A stretch of DNA of 64,000 bases from Microbacterium sp. USTB-Y (lineage in GTDB: Bacteria > Actinomycetota > Actinomycetes > Actinomycetales > Microbacteriaceae). Shown in pieces: positions 1 to 8,632 of this stretch (position 1 is the stretch's first letter; each line of letters begins with the position of its first letter). The notes beneath the pieces are model-generated. The model was not told where the DNA came from. It did not search any database and worked only from the letters and a program-made list of their open reading frames with translations. Where the stretch lies: the NCBI RefSeq assembly GCF_023703415.1, contig NZ_JAGMTU010000003.1:681150-745149 (forward strand). The letters run 5' to 3'. Position numbers and translations under genes: made by a program.

Positions 1-449
1 GGCACATGGTCGTGCATCCGAGCGGGCACCTGCATGTCGTCACCGAGTACTCGTGCGAGCTTTTCACGCTGGCCGCCGACCGCGAGGGTCGCTGGGGGCT
101 GATCGCCGCGACCGCGGTCTCGGCGATCGCGACGCCCGGACATGACTATCCGTCCGAGCTCAGCCGCTCCCGCGACGGGGAGACCCTGTACGCCGGGGTG
201 CGCGGCAGCAACACGATCGCGGCGCTCCGCGTCCGCGGATCGGGCGAGCGGGTCGAGCCCCTCGCGCTCGCCGACGCCGGCGTCGACTGGCCCCGCCACC
301 ATCTCGTGCACGACGGCGCGCTGCTCGTCGCGGGACAGCGCTCGGACGAGATCAGCGTGCTCGACCTCGACGAGCGCACCGGGGCCCCGGGCCGAATCCG
401 GCACCGCACTCCGGCCCCGGCGCCGACGCACCTGTTGCTCGCGCGCTGA
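1..449 (+). CDS. Lactonase-family beta-propeller protein, C-terminal part (cut by window edge)
   Basis: The frame is open from the left edge and ends at the TGA at 447-449, so only about 148 C-terminal residues are present. The ATG at 6 is internal, not a credible start. Stretches such as HPSGHLHVVTEYS, SRDGETLYAGVRGSNTI and GALLVAGQRSDEISVLDLD recur with the spacing of propeller blades. They resemble the lactonase family (PF10282, 6-phosphogluconolactonase/YbhE type), which hydrolyses sugar lactones or acts as a related propeller enzyme in the cytoplasm. Substrate cannot be read from this fragment. The next gene starts 104 bp downstream with its own ribosome binding site, so the two need not be co-transcribed. 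Confidence 0.75.
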   Translation, partial: HMVVHPSGHLHVVTEYSCELFTLAADREGRWGLIAATAVSAIATPGHDYPSELSRSRDGETLYAGVRGSNTIAALRVRGSGERVEPLALADAGVDWPRHHLVHDGALLVAGQRSDEISVLDLDERTGAPGRIRHRTPAPAPTHLLLAR

Positions 450-553
450 GGCCGGATCCGTCGGCCGACCCGCCGTCTTGGAGGATCGGCCGGCGGATGG
501 CACAGTGAGTTCCCACGGCGATCCCGCGGTGATGCGGGGCAGGAGGGGAACGG

Positions 554-2056
554 ATGCTGATCACGCTGACGTATGCGCCGGAGCCCGACGCGGGGGTCGA
601 TGCGACGGTCCTCGGCCACCTCCTGCACAAGCACCCCGCGAAGGTGCAGTCGTTCACGGCACCCGTCGGGGACATCCAGGTGTTCTACCCGGAGGCGACG
701 TCCGAGCGGTGCACCGTGGCCGTCCTGCTCGAGGTGGATCCGGTCGGACTCGTGCGCAGCAAGCGGTTCCGCGGCGACGCCGGCGCTCTCGACCACTACG
801 TCAACGATCGCCCGTACGTCGCATCGAGCATGCTCGCGGTGGCACTCGGCACGGTCTTCCGCACGGCGATGACCGGTCGCAGCGACAGTTATCCGGAGCT
901 GGCGGCCGCGCCCCTCCCGCTCCGGGTCGAGATCCCGGTCGTCTCCACACGCGGCGATGAGGACGACCTGGTGCGCCGTGTCTTCGAGCCGTGCGGCTGG
1001 ACCGTGTCCGAGCAGCGGATCCCGCTCGATGAGGAGCACCAGGACTGGGGGCCCTCGCGGTACAGCGGTGTGACGCTGACCGGTCGGGTGCGGCTCGCGG
1101 ACGCACTGCGGCAGCTCTATGTGCTGCTGCCCGTGCTCGACGATGCCAAGCACTACTGGGTGGGCGACGACGAAGTCGGCAAGCTCGAGCGCGCGGGCGA
1201 GGGCTGGCTCGCGGCGCATCCGGAGCGCGACGTGATCACCCGGCGCTACCTCCTGCACCAGCGTTCGCTCGTCGCGGCGGCGGAGGGCGAAGGATCCCCG
1301 GTGCCGAGCGCTCCCTCGGATGCGGCCGCACCGCTGCGCGTGCTCCGTGCCGACGCCGTCCTCGACGCGCTGCACGACACAGGCGCCGCGCGGGTCGTGG
1401 ACATGGGCTGCGGTCCTGGCGCACTGCTCGTGCGGTTGGCGAAGGACCGTTCGTTCACCCGCATCGTCGGGGTCGACGTCGACGCGCGGTCGCTGGAACG
1501 CGCGGCCAAGGCTCTGCGCCTGGACCAGGCCTCGGACGCCGAACGAGCCCGGATCGAGCTGCTGCACGGATCCGTCGTCTACCGGGACGAGCGCCTGCGC
1601 GACCACGACGCGGTGGTGCTCATGGAGGTCGTCGAACACGTCGACCCGTCCCGGCTCGGCGCACTCGAGGACGCGGTCTTCGCCGGTGCCGCCCCGCGGA
1701 CCGTGGTGGTGACCACGCCGAACTCGGAGCACAACGTGCTGTTCCCCGCGCTCGCCGCGGGCTCCTTCCGCCATGACGATCACCGGTTCGAGTGGACCAG
1801 GGAGCAGTTCCGCGCGTGGGCGGACGAGGTCGCGGCGCGCCACGGCTACACGGTCGAGCTGCGCCCCGTCGGCATCGAGCACCCTGAGCACGGCGCCCCC
1901 ACCCAGCTCGCCCTGTTCCGGAAGGCGGACGCATCCGTGTCTCAGACTCCGTCGGATCGGGCCGTGTCGCCCGGAACCCCGCCGACTCCGACCGGGTCGA
2001 CGGGGTTCGCGCACGGACAGGACGCTCAGGCCGTGTCGGAGAGGCGGACCGCATGA
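554..2056 (+). CDS. hen1: 3'-terminal RNA ribose 2'-O-methyltransferase Hen1
   Basis: 500 residues, preceded by AGGAGGGG at a good distance from the ATG. The N-terminal half (about 1-240) matches the bacterial Hen1 N-domain. The C-terminal half is a class I methyltransferase with a SAM loop VDMGCGPG at 282-289. The Hen1 metal site is complete: E358, E361, H362 and H407 reproduce the E-x-x-E-H plus distal His spacing of characterised bacterial Hen1. The family 2'-O-methylates the 3' end of cleaved RNA before ligation, protecting repaired RNA from renewed ribotoxin cutting. Its stop overlaps the start of pnkp by 4 bp (ATGA, 2053-2056), so the two are surely co-translated. The roughly 40 residues at the C-terminus after the methyltransferase are Ser/Pro/Thr-rich and probably disordered. 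Confidence 0.95.
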   Translation: MLITLTYAPEPDAGVDATVLGHLLHKHPAKVQSFTAPVGDIQVFYPEATSERCTVAVLLEVDPVGLVRSKRFRGDAGALDHYVNDRPYVASSMLAVALGTVFRTAMTGRSDSYPELAAAPLPLRVEIPVVSTRGDEDDLVRRVFEPCGWTVSEQRIPLDEEHQDWGPSRYSGVTLTGRVRLADALRQLYVLLPVLDDAKHYWVGDDEVGKLERAGEGWLAAHPERDVITRRYLLHQRSLVAAAEGEGSPVPSAPSDAAAPLRVLRADAVLDALHDTGAARVVDMGCGPGALLVRLAKDRSFTRIVGVDVDARSLERAAKALRLDQASDAERARIELLHGSVVYRDERLRDHDAVVLMEVVEHVDPSRLGALEDAVFAGAAPRTVVVTTPNSEHNVLFPALAAGSFRHDDHRFEWTREQFRAWADEVAARHGYTVELRPVGIEHPEHGAPTQLALFRKADASVSQTPSDRAVSPGTPPTPTGSTGFAHGQDAQAVSERRTA

Positions 2057-4572
2057 CCGAGCTCGACATCCCCGCGCTGTCTCTCGTCGTGCTCGTCGGC
2101 GCCTCCGGATCCGGCAAATCGACCTTCGCGCGCACGCACTTCGGGCCCTACGAGACGCTGTCGAGCGATGTGTTCCGCGGGCTGGTGTCGAACGACGAGT
2201 CCGACCAGTCCGCGACGGCGGCGGCCTTCGATGCGCTGCAGCACGTCGCGGCCAAGCGCCTGGAGCGGGGCCTGCTGACCGTGATCGACGCGACGAGCGT
2301 GCAGCCGGATGCGCGTCGCCGGCTCGTCGAGCTCGCGAAGGCGCACGACGTGCTGCCCGTCGCGATCGTGTTCGATCTGCCCGAGGCGCTGAGCGTCGCC
2401 CGCAACGCCGAGCGCCTGGATCGCTCGATCCCCGCCGGCGTGGTCAAGCGGCAGAGCGATCAGCTGCGCCGCGGCCTGCGCCACCTCGCGAAGGAGGGCT
2501 TCCGCAAGGTGCATGTGCTGCGCTCTGCGGAGGAGGTGGAGGCCGCCACGATCGTGCGCACCCGACTGCTCAACGATCGATCCGACGAGCACGGACCCTT
2601 CGACGCGATCGGCGACGTGCACGGCTGCCTCCGGGAGCTCGAGGCGTTGCTGACCCGCCTCGGCTATGAGCTGATCCGGGACGAGGACGGCCGCGCGATC
2701 GACGCTCGGCATCCGCAAGGCCGCCGGGTCGTGTTCCTCGGGGACCTCGTCGACCGCGGCCCCGACGTCGTGGGAGTGCTGCGGCTTGCGATGGGCATGG
2801 TCGGGTCGGGCCAGGCGCTCGCCGTCGCGGGCAACCACGAGGCCAAGCTCGTGCGCGCCCTGCGCGGCGACAGGGTCACGGTCTCCCATGGCCTCGAGCA
2901 GACCCTCGCTCAGCTCTCGGCGGAGCCGGAGGAGTTCCGCGAGCGGGTCGCCCGGTTCTGCTACGACCTGGTCTCGCACCTCGTGCTGGACGAGGGGCGG
3001 CTGGTGGTGGCGCACGCGGGGCTCAAGGAGCAGTATCACGGACGCGCCTCGGGGCGGGTCAGGGCGTTCGCGCTCTACGGCGACACCACGGGGGAGACCG
3101 ACGAGTTCGGGCTGCCCGTGCGCCTGCCCTGGGCGAACGACTACCGCGGCACGGCGACGGTGCTCTACGGGCACACTCCGGTGCCGACCGTCGAGTGGGT
3201 CAACAACACCGCGTGCCTCGACACCGGCTGCGTGTTCGGCGGGGCGCTCACGGCGCTGCGGTACCCGGAGCGCGAGGTGGTCTCGGTGCCGGCCGAGCGC
3301 GTCTGGTACGAGCCGGTGCGTCCGCTCGTGCCCGTCGTGCCGGAGCGCTCGCCCGGAGTGCTCGACCTCGCCGATGTGCGGGGCAAGCTCATCGTCGAGA
3401 CGAGCCTGCACGGGCGGGTGGGCATCCGCGAGGAGCAGACGGCCGGGGGCCTCGAGACGATGAGCCGCTGGGCGATCGACCCGCGCTGGCTGATCCATCT
3501 GCCGCCGACCATGTCGCCGCCGAACAGCTCCGCGCGCGAGGGATACCTCGAGCATCCCGACGAGGCGTTCGCGTACTTCCGCGACTACGGCGTGACCGAT
3601 CTGATCTGCGAGGAGAAGCACATGGGGTCGCGGGCGATCGCGCTCGTCGCGCGCGATCCCTCTCGGTTCGGTGCGCCCGAGGGGTGGCGCGGAGCGATCC
3701 ACACCCGGACCGGTCGCTCCTTCTTCGCCGCCGACGCCGAGAAGTCGACGCTCGCCCGGCTCGACACGGCGATGCAGGACGCCGGCCTCTGGGACGAGCT
3801 CGGTGCGGACTGGATCCTGCTCGATGGCGAGATCCTTCCGTGGTCGCTCAAGACCGGAGCGCTCATCCGCGAGCTGTATGCGTCGGTGGGTGCGGCCGGC
3901 GTGGCCGCGACGACCGCGGCATCCCAGGTGCTCGCGCGGGCGTACGCGTCGGGGGTGGATGTCGGTGCGCTCCGTGCCCGGATCGAGACCCGGATGGACG
4001 ACGCCGGGCGGTTCCGAGACGCGTACCGCCGCTACGTCGGGGATCCGGACCGGGTGCGGTTCGCGCCGTTCCAGGTGCTGGCCGCCGGGGAGCACACCTT
4101 CGAACAGGCGGATCATGGCTGGCATCTCGGGATCGCGGACCGCCTCGCGGCGGCGGCGGAGGACCTCGTGGCGACCACGGCACGGCGGCGCGTCGATCTG
4201 AAGGACGAGGGATCCCTCGCCGCCGCGGTCGAGTGGTGGGAGCGGCTCACCGGTCGTGGGGGCGAGGGAATGGTCGTGAAGCCGTTCGGGAACGCGACGC
4301 GCACCGGCAAGGGGCTGGTGCAGCCCGGCATCAAGGTGCGCGGGCGCGAGTACCTGCGCATCATCTACGGTCCCGACTACACCGACCAGGCGAACCTCGC
4401 CCGACTGCGCGATCGGGACACCGGCCGCAAGCGCTCGCTCGCCGCACGGGAGTACGCGCTCGGCATCGAGGCCCTGCATCGGTTCACCGCGGGCGAACCG
4501 CTCTGGCGCGTGCATCAGGCGGTGTTCGGGGTGCTTGCGCTGGAGTCCGACCCGATCGACCCGCGGCTGTGA
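2053..4572 (+). CDS. pnkp: Polynucleotide kinase-phosphatase-ligase Pnkp (RNA repair)
   Basis: 839 residues with the three Pnkp domains in order. The N-terminal 5'-OH kinase has P-loop GASGSGKST (16-24). The central metallophosphatase has GDVHG (187-191), GDLVDRG (230-236), GNHE (260-263), VAHAG (H321) and YGHTP (H374), and removes 2',3'-cyclic phosphate or 3' phosphate. The C-terminal adenylyltransferase/ligase has EKHMGSR with the AMP-accepting K522. Together with Hen1 it heals and seals RNAs, typically tRNAs, cut by ribotoxins, in the cytoplasm. Length and motif set are normal for the family, and no active-site residue is obviously missing. It is the last gene of a two-gene operon. The next gene, 120 bp on, has its own strong ribosome binding site. 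Confidence 0.95.
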   Translation: MTELDIPALSLVVLVGASGSGKSTFARTHFGPYETLSSDVFRGLVSNDESDQSATAAAFDALQHVAAKRLERGLLTVIDATSVQPDARRRLVELAKAHDVLPVAIVFDLPEALSVARNAERLDRSIPAGVVKRQSDQLRRGLRHLAKEGFRKVHVLRSAEEVEAATIVRTRLLNDRSDEHGPFDAIGDVHGCLRELEALLTRLGYELIRDEDGRAIDARHPQGRRVVFLGDLVDRGPDVVGVLRLAMGMVGSGQALAVAGNHEAKLVRALRGDRVTVSHGLEQTLAQLSAEPEEFRERVARFCYDLVSHLVLDEGRLVVAHAGLKEQYHGRASGRVRAFALYGDTTGETDEFGLPVRLPWANDYRGTATVLYGHTPVPTVEWVNNTACLDTGCVFGGALTALRYPEREVVSVPAERVWYEPVRPLVPVVPERSPGVLDLADVRGKLIVETSLHGRVGIREEQTAGGLETMSRWAIDPRWLIHLPPTMSPPNSSAREGYLEHPDEAFAYFRDYGVTDLICEEKHMGSRAIALVARDPSRFGAPEGWRGAIHTRTGRSFFAADAEKSTLARLDTAMQDAGLWDELGADWILLDGEILPWSLKTGALIRELYASVGAAGVAATTAASQVLARAYASGVDVGALRARIETRMDDAGRFRDAYRRYVGDPDRVRFAPFQVLAAGEHTFEQADHGWHLGIADRLAAAAEDLVATTARRRVDLKDEGSLAAAVEWWERLTGRGGEGMVVKPFGNATRTGKGLVQPGIKVRGREYLRIIYGPDYTDQANLARLRDRDTGRKRSLAAREYALGIEALHRFTAGEPLWRVHQAVFGVLALESDPIDPRL

Positions 4573-4691
4573 CGGCCGCCGCGGCGCCGATCCCGAGGGG
4601 CGCACGGACCCGCACCCGCCAGGCCCTATCCTGAGACGCAGCGGTGCCGGACGGGTTCCGCAGTGCAGTGACGCGAGGTCAGGGGGGCGAC

Positions 4692-5984
4692 ATGGCCGAG
4701 GGACGATCGACTCCGGTGCCGGGCACCCCCGATGCCGTCGCCGGCACGCCGGACGGCGGGCATGACTTCACGACCGCGGGAGGATCCGCGGGGCCGGCCA
4801 ACGCGACCGCATACGACCACGCCGCGCTCCACGCCCCCGCGCCGCAGGCACCGGCTCCCCGGCGTCGACGTCGGGCCGTGCTGGCCTGGTCGCTGTCGGT
4901 CGCCGGAGTGCTGCTGCTCGCGGGTCTCGCCACGGTGCTGCAGCTCACCGCGAACCTCGGCTACGACCAGGCGCGCACGGGGCTGGCCTCTGCGGTGTCG
5001 ACGCAGAGCGACGAGGCGACGCACAACGATCGCGTCCGCGCCGTCGACGACGAGTCGGCCCGCGCCGCCGACACGCTGCTGGCGGTGACCGATCCGGCAC
5101 TCGTCAGCGACGCGGACCGCGCCGCCCTCACGGCAGCGCGGGACCGGGCGCAGAAGGCGTCGGCCGCGGCCATGTCGCTCAGCGCGACACCGGTGCCGGA
5201 ACCCGGCGCCAAGCCGTTCTGGTTCTGGGAGCTGTATGCGCGCACCGCGCGGCTCGACGCGGATTCGCGGGCGATGCGCACGCTGGGCTCGGCGCTCGGC
5301 CGTTCGTCCGAGGAGCTCGGATCCGCGACGAGCGCGCTCGACAAGACCGGGGTGGCGGTGGCCAACGCGGCGGGCGGCCTCGCGGCCCAGATCGAGAACG
5401 ACAACCGGCCCTCGCCGAACGCGGGCGTCCTGGCGATGCGCGACCTCGCCGCGAAACTGGTCGCGACCACCTCGTTCGACGAGGAGGTGGCCCAGGGCTT
5501 CCGCGACTACGCGGCGAGCATCCAGAAGGTGCGGGACGGGCACGCCGCGACGCTCGCCGCGGAAGCCGGCCCGCTTCAGGGGGCGCGCCAGGAGATCGAG
5601 GACTTCGCGCGCGGGCTCGCGCCGGGCGTGCTGCTCGACTTCGAGTGGGCGGACCGGGTGAACGACCTCGGCGGCGACAACGGCTATCTCTCCGGTGAGA
5701 CGGTCTGGCCCACCACTTGGGGGCAGTACGCGACCATCCGGCTGTCGAACTCGGTCGCCGAGGACTGGCCGGGCCCCTCGAGCCACGCGCTCGTCGCGCA
5801 CGAGGTCGGGCACGCGATCACGACGAAGTGCTGGGGGATGTACGACACCACCAACTCGCAGACCGTCGAGGCCTGGGCGACCGCGTGGGCGATCAGCATG
5901 GGTTTCACCGACGAGGGCAACGGCACCCAGGCCTACGGACCCCCTCCCCAGGAGCTCATCGACAAGGCGGCCGCCTGCCGCTGA
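4692..5984 (+). CDS. Membrane-anchored protein with HExxH metallopeptidase-like motif
   Basis: 430 residues from the ATG at 4692, chosen because AGGGGGG sits just upstream; an upstream in-frame ATG at 4644 lacks one. Residues 1-56 are Pro/Ala/Gly-rich and probably cytoplasmic. RRRRR at 57-61 precedes one membrane segment (about 62-86), so the remainder is predicted outside the cell. The outer part has long alpha-helical, Ala/Asp-rich stretches (about 90-300). Near the end comes HEVGH (370-374) followed 19 residues later by a Glu in VEAWATAW (E393), the spacing expected of a gluzincin zinc site. Two Cys lie near the C-terminus (CW at 380 and C429). I recognise no named family. A secreted zinc peptidase-like role is inference from the motif alone. 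Confidence 0.7.
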   Translation: MAEGRSTPVPGTPDAVAGTPDGGHDFTTAGGSAGPANATAYDHAALHAPAPQAPAPRRRRRAVLAWSLSVAGVLLLAGLATVLQLTANLGYDQARTGLASAVSTQSDEATHNDRVRAVDDESARAADTLLAVTDPALVSDADRAALTAARDRAQKASAAAMSLSATPVPEPGAKPFWFWELYARTARLDADSRAMRTLGSALGRSSEELGSATSALDKTGVAVANAAGGLAAQIENDNRPSPNAGVLAMRDLAAKLVATTSFDEEVAQGFRDYAASIQKVRDGHAATLAAEAGPLQGARQEIEDFARGLAPGVLLDFEWADRVNDLGGDNGYLSGETVWPTTWGQYATIRLSNSVAEDWPGPSSHALVAHEVGHAITTKCWGMYDTTNSQTVEAWATAWAISMGFTDEGNGTQAYGPPPQELIDKAAACR

Positions 5985-6010
5985 GCCGTGACGCGCGGAC
6001 CCGTGCGACC

Positions 6011-6016
6011 TAGACT
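6011..6016 (+). promoter_or_regulatory. -10 hexamer of a leaderless gene
   Basis: TAGACT lies exactly 6 nt before the ATG at 6023, with no ribosome binding site between. This is the usual layout of actinobacterial leaderless transcripts that begin at the start codon. Confidence 0.5.
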
Positions 6017-6022
6017 CGCGCT

Positions 6023-6640
6023 ATGACCCCTCCGCCCTCGGCGTCCGTCGGCCAGGTCGTGGTGCTGCTCCCGCGCTGGCCGGATCCCGTCCCGCCGGCC
6101 GATCTCCCGATCCGAGGCGCGATGCGGCCGGGCGCCCGCGCGGTGTATGTGGTGCTCCTCCTGCTCGCGACCGCCGTCGGTGCGGGGACGCTCATCCCGC
6201 TCTGGACCACGCCGACCCCCGGGGTCTGGTTCTCGGTGCTGTTCACCGCGTTCATCGCCGCACTCGTCGTGGTGCTCTGGTTCGTCTTCGCCGGGGCGCT
6301 GGCGCAGAACGCACTGAGGGTGCGAGCGCTCGCCTGCTGGCGTCAAGCGTCCGGACGCATCGAACGCGTCGACGGCACGGTCGTCGCGCGCACGGTCTCG
6401 ACGATCGAGGACGGCGGAGTCGACCGTTTCGAGCTCGCCGTCGAGACAGCGACGGGGGTGTCGTCGGCCGTCTGGGAGCGCCCCACCGCACGATCCCGGA
6501 TGCTCCTGCAGACGGAGGTGCCGGGGGTGGGCGCGACGGTGCGCGTGTGGCGCATCCGGGGCGCAGGCCCCGAGGATCCGCTGGTCGTAGAGGCGCTGGA
6601 TCCGTCGGTGGTCACCTCCGGACAGGGGGCGGGATCCTGA
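6023..6640 (+). CDS. Small membrane protein, two transmembrane segments, unknown function
   Basis: 205 residues. A short cytoplasmic N-terminus is followed by two hydrophobic helices (about 38-60 and 68-94). A soluble C-terminal domain of about 110 residues follows (begins RVRALACWRQASGRIERVDG). It contains beta-rich segments (VDRFELAVETATGVSSAVW, TVRVWRIRGAGPEDPLVVEAL) that look like a small OB- or DUF3592-like extracellular or cytoplasmic fold; this is impression only. No signal peptidase site, catalytic motif or repeat is evident. The gene is single, 38 bp after the HExxH protein, and appears leaderless. I do not assign a function. Confidence 0.7.
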   Translation: MTPPPSASVGQVVVLLPRWPDPVPPADLPIRGAMRPGARAVYVVLLLLATAVGAGTLIPLWTTPTPGVWFSVLFTAFIAALVVVLWFVFAGALAQNALRVRALACWRQASGRIERVDGTVVARTVSTIEDGGVDRFELAVETATGVSSAVWERPTARSRMLLQTEVPGVGATVRVWRIRGAGPEDPLVVEALDPSVVTSGQGAGS

Positions 6641-6729
6641 CGATCCCGTAAGAATGCGACGCCCGTGCCACCCGGGTCTGGGAGGGTGGGACGGACCCGT
6701 CCCGACGAAGCACGACGAACGGAGCGCAG

Positions 6730-8148
6730 ATGACCGACGAATACGACCTGATCGTGCTGGGCGGCGGCCCGGTGGGGGAGAACGTGGCAGACCGGGCCGT
6801 CCAGGCGGGACTCACCGCCGTGATCGTGGAGGGCGAGCTGGTCGGGGGCGAGTGCTCGTACTGGGCCTGCATGCCCTCCAAGGCGCTGCTGCGCTCGCCG
6901 CAGGCGCTGCGCGCGGCCCGGCACGTCGGCGGCGCGGCCGAGGCGGTCACCGGCGAGCTCGACGTGCGTGCGGTGCTCGACCGGCGCGACTCCTTCACGA
7001 GCCACTGGCAGGACGACGGCCAGGTCGCCTGGCTCGACTCGGCCGGAATCGACCTCGTCCGCGGGCACGGGCGCCTGAGCGGGGAGCGGAAGGTCGCCGT
7101 CACCGCGCCCGACGGCGGCGTGCGCACCCTCACCGCCCGTCATGCCGTGGCGGTCAGCACCGGATCCGATGCCGCGATCCCGCCGATCCCGGGACTCCAC
7201 GAGGCGAATCCGTGGACCAGCCGCGAGGCCACGAGCGCCGAGGAGATCCCGGCTTCGCTCGTCGTCATCGGCGGCGGCGTGGTCGCCGTCGAGATGGCCA
7301 CGGCGTATGCGTCGCTCGGCGCGGAGGTCACGGTGCTCGCCCGCAGCGGGCTGCTCGGATCCGTCGAGCCGTTCGCCGCCGGACTCGTCGCCGAGGGCCT
7401 GCGTGCGCTCGGCGTCGACGTGCGCACGGGCGTCGTGACGAAGAGCGTCGCCCGGGATGCCGACGGGGTCACGGTGAGCACGGACGGCGGCGACGTGCGC
7501 GCCGCCGAGATTCTCGTCGCCACCGGTCGCACGCCGCGCTCGGGCGACATCGGCCTGGAGACGGTGGGCCTGCCGGCGGGCCGATGGATCCGCACCGACG
7601 ACACCCTGTGCGTGCCCGGCGTCGACTGGCTGTACGCGGTCGGCGACATCAACGGCCGCGTGCTGCTCACTCATCAGGGCAAGTACCAGGCGCGCGCGGC
7701 GGGCGACGTGATCGCCGCCCGCGCGAAGGGCGAGCCCGTCGACGACGCGCGCTGGGGGCGGCACGTCGCGACGGCGGACCACGCCGCGGTGCCGCAGGTC
7801 GTGTTCTCGGAGCCGGAGGTCGCGGCCGTGGGCCTCACCGCCGCGGCTGCCCGTGAGGCGGGGCACCGCGTCCGCGAGGTCGAGGTCGAGTTCTCCTCGG
7901 TCGCCGGCGCGTCGCTGCACGCCGACGGCTATCAGGGCCGAGCGCACATGGTCGTGGACGAGGACCGGCAGGTGCTGCTCGGGGTGACCCTGGCCGGATC
8001 CGATGTCGCGGAGCTCATCCACGCCGCGACGATCGCGGTCGTCGGCGAGGTTCCGCTCTCGCGGCTCTGGCATGCGGTGCCGTCGTATCCGACGATGAGC
8101 GAGGTGTGGCTGCGCCTCCTGGAGGCCTACGGCCGGGCGTCTGCCTGA
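6730..8148 (+). CDS. Pyridine nucleotide-disulfide oxidoreductase (lipoamide dehydrogenase/mercuric reductase-like)
   Basis: 472 residues starting at an ATG preceded by GGAG. FAD-binding GGGPVGENVA (11-20) is followed by the redox-active pair in GGECSYWACMPSKALLR (C42 and C47, the CxxxxC spacing of class I flavoprotein disulfide reductases). A second Rossmann motif VIGGGVVAVEMA binds NAD(P)H. The dimerisation domain ends with HAVPSYPTMSE, the position of the catalytic His-Glu pair. The family passes electrons from NAD(P)H through FAD to a disulfide, metal or quinone. This member is not next to 2-oxoacid dehydrogenase genes, so it is probably not the housekeeping lipoamide dehydrogenase; mycothione-type or quinone reductase activity is possible. 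Substrate is undecided. Confidence 0.88.
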   Translation: MTDEYDLIVLGGGPVGENVADRAVQAGLTAVIVEGELVGGECSYWACMPSKALLRSPQALRAARHVGGAAEAVTGELDVRAVLDRRDSFTSHWQDDGQVAWLDSAGIDLVRGHGRLSGERKVAVTAPDGGVRTLTARHAVAVSTGSDAAIPPIPGLHEANPWTSREATSAEEIPASLVVIGGGVVAVEMATAYASLGAEVTVLARSGLLGSVEPFAAGLVAEGLRALGVDVRTGVVTKSVARDADGVTVSTDGGDVRAAEILVATGRTPRSGDIGLETVGLPAGRWIRTDDTLCVPGVDWLYAVGDINGRVLLTHQGKYQARAAGDVIAARAKGEPVDDARWGRHVATADHAAVPQVVFSEPEVAAVGLTAAAAREAGHRVREVEVEFSSVAGASLHADGYQGRAHMVVDEDRQVLLGVTLAGSDVAELIHAATIAVVGEVPLSRLWHAVPSYPTMSEVWLRLLEAYGRASA

Positions 8149-8286
8149 GCCCCGGATCCGGCGCCGGGAATCCGGAACGCGACGTGGCTGTTCCCGATGT
8201 CGGAGGCTTGGCCTACTGTCGGAAGGGCGCCGCGGCGCCGCACGCCGAGAAGAACGTGTCGCATCGATTCCCGAGGAGGGACGAGC

Positions 8287-8619
8287 ATGCAAGCAGTATT
8301 CGAAGGACGGATCATCGCCAACGCGGATGACTCCGACGTGGTGATCATCGAGGGCAACCGGTACTTCCCGCCCACCTCGATCACCGAGGGCGTGCTGCAG
8401 GAGAGCCCGACGCCGTACACCTGTCCGTGGAAGGGCGAGTGCCAGTACTACTCGCTGCGCGTGAACGAGCAGGAGCACAAGGATCTGGCGTGGGCGTATC
8501 CGCACCCCTACCCGACCGCGATCGAGCGGGTCGGGGTCGACTTCTCGGGCTACGTCGCGTTCGACCGCACCGTGGAGATCCGCGAGGGCGACGTGCCGCA
8601 GGAAGGATCCCTCCCCTGA
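8287..8619 (+). CDS. DUF427 domain protein
   Basis: 110 residues from the ATG at 8287, placed a few bases after GAGGAGGG; an upstream in-frame ATG at 8197 has no ribosome binding site. The protein carries the DUF427 core: a beta-rich start (AVFEGRIIANADDSDVVIIE), the conserved TCPWKGECQYYSL segment and AWAYPHPYPTAIERVG. DUF427 proteins are small cytoplasmic actinobacterial and proteobacterial proteins of unknown biochemical role. It ends 13 bp before the osmoprotectant importer ATPase gene and may be its first co-transcribed gene. Confidence 0.88.
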   Translation: MQAVFEGRIIANADDSDVVIIEGNRYFPPTSITEGVLQESPTPYTCPWKGECQYYSLRVNEQEHKDLAWAYPHPYPTAIERVGVDFSGYVAFDRTVEIREGDVPQEGSLP

Positions 8620-8632
8620 GGGCGCGCGGCCG

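Noticed and set aside
2026..4605. 859-codon minus-strand frame opposite pnkp
   Set aside because: Pnkp on the plus strand has all three catalytic domains; the antisense frame is Arg/His-rich and featureless.
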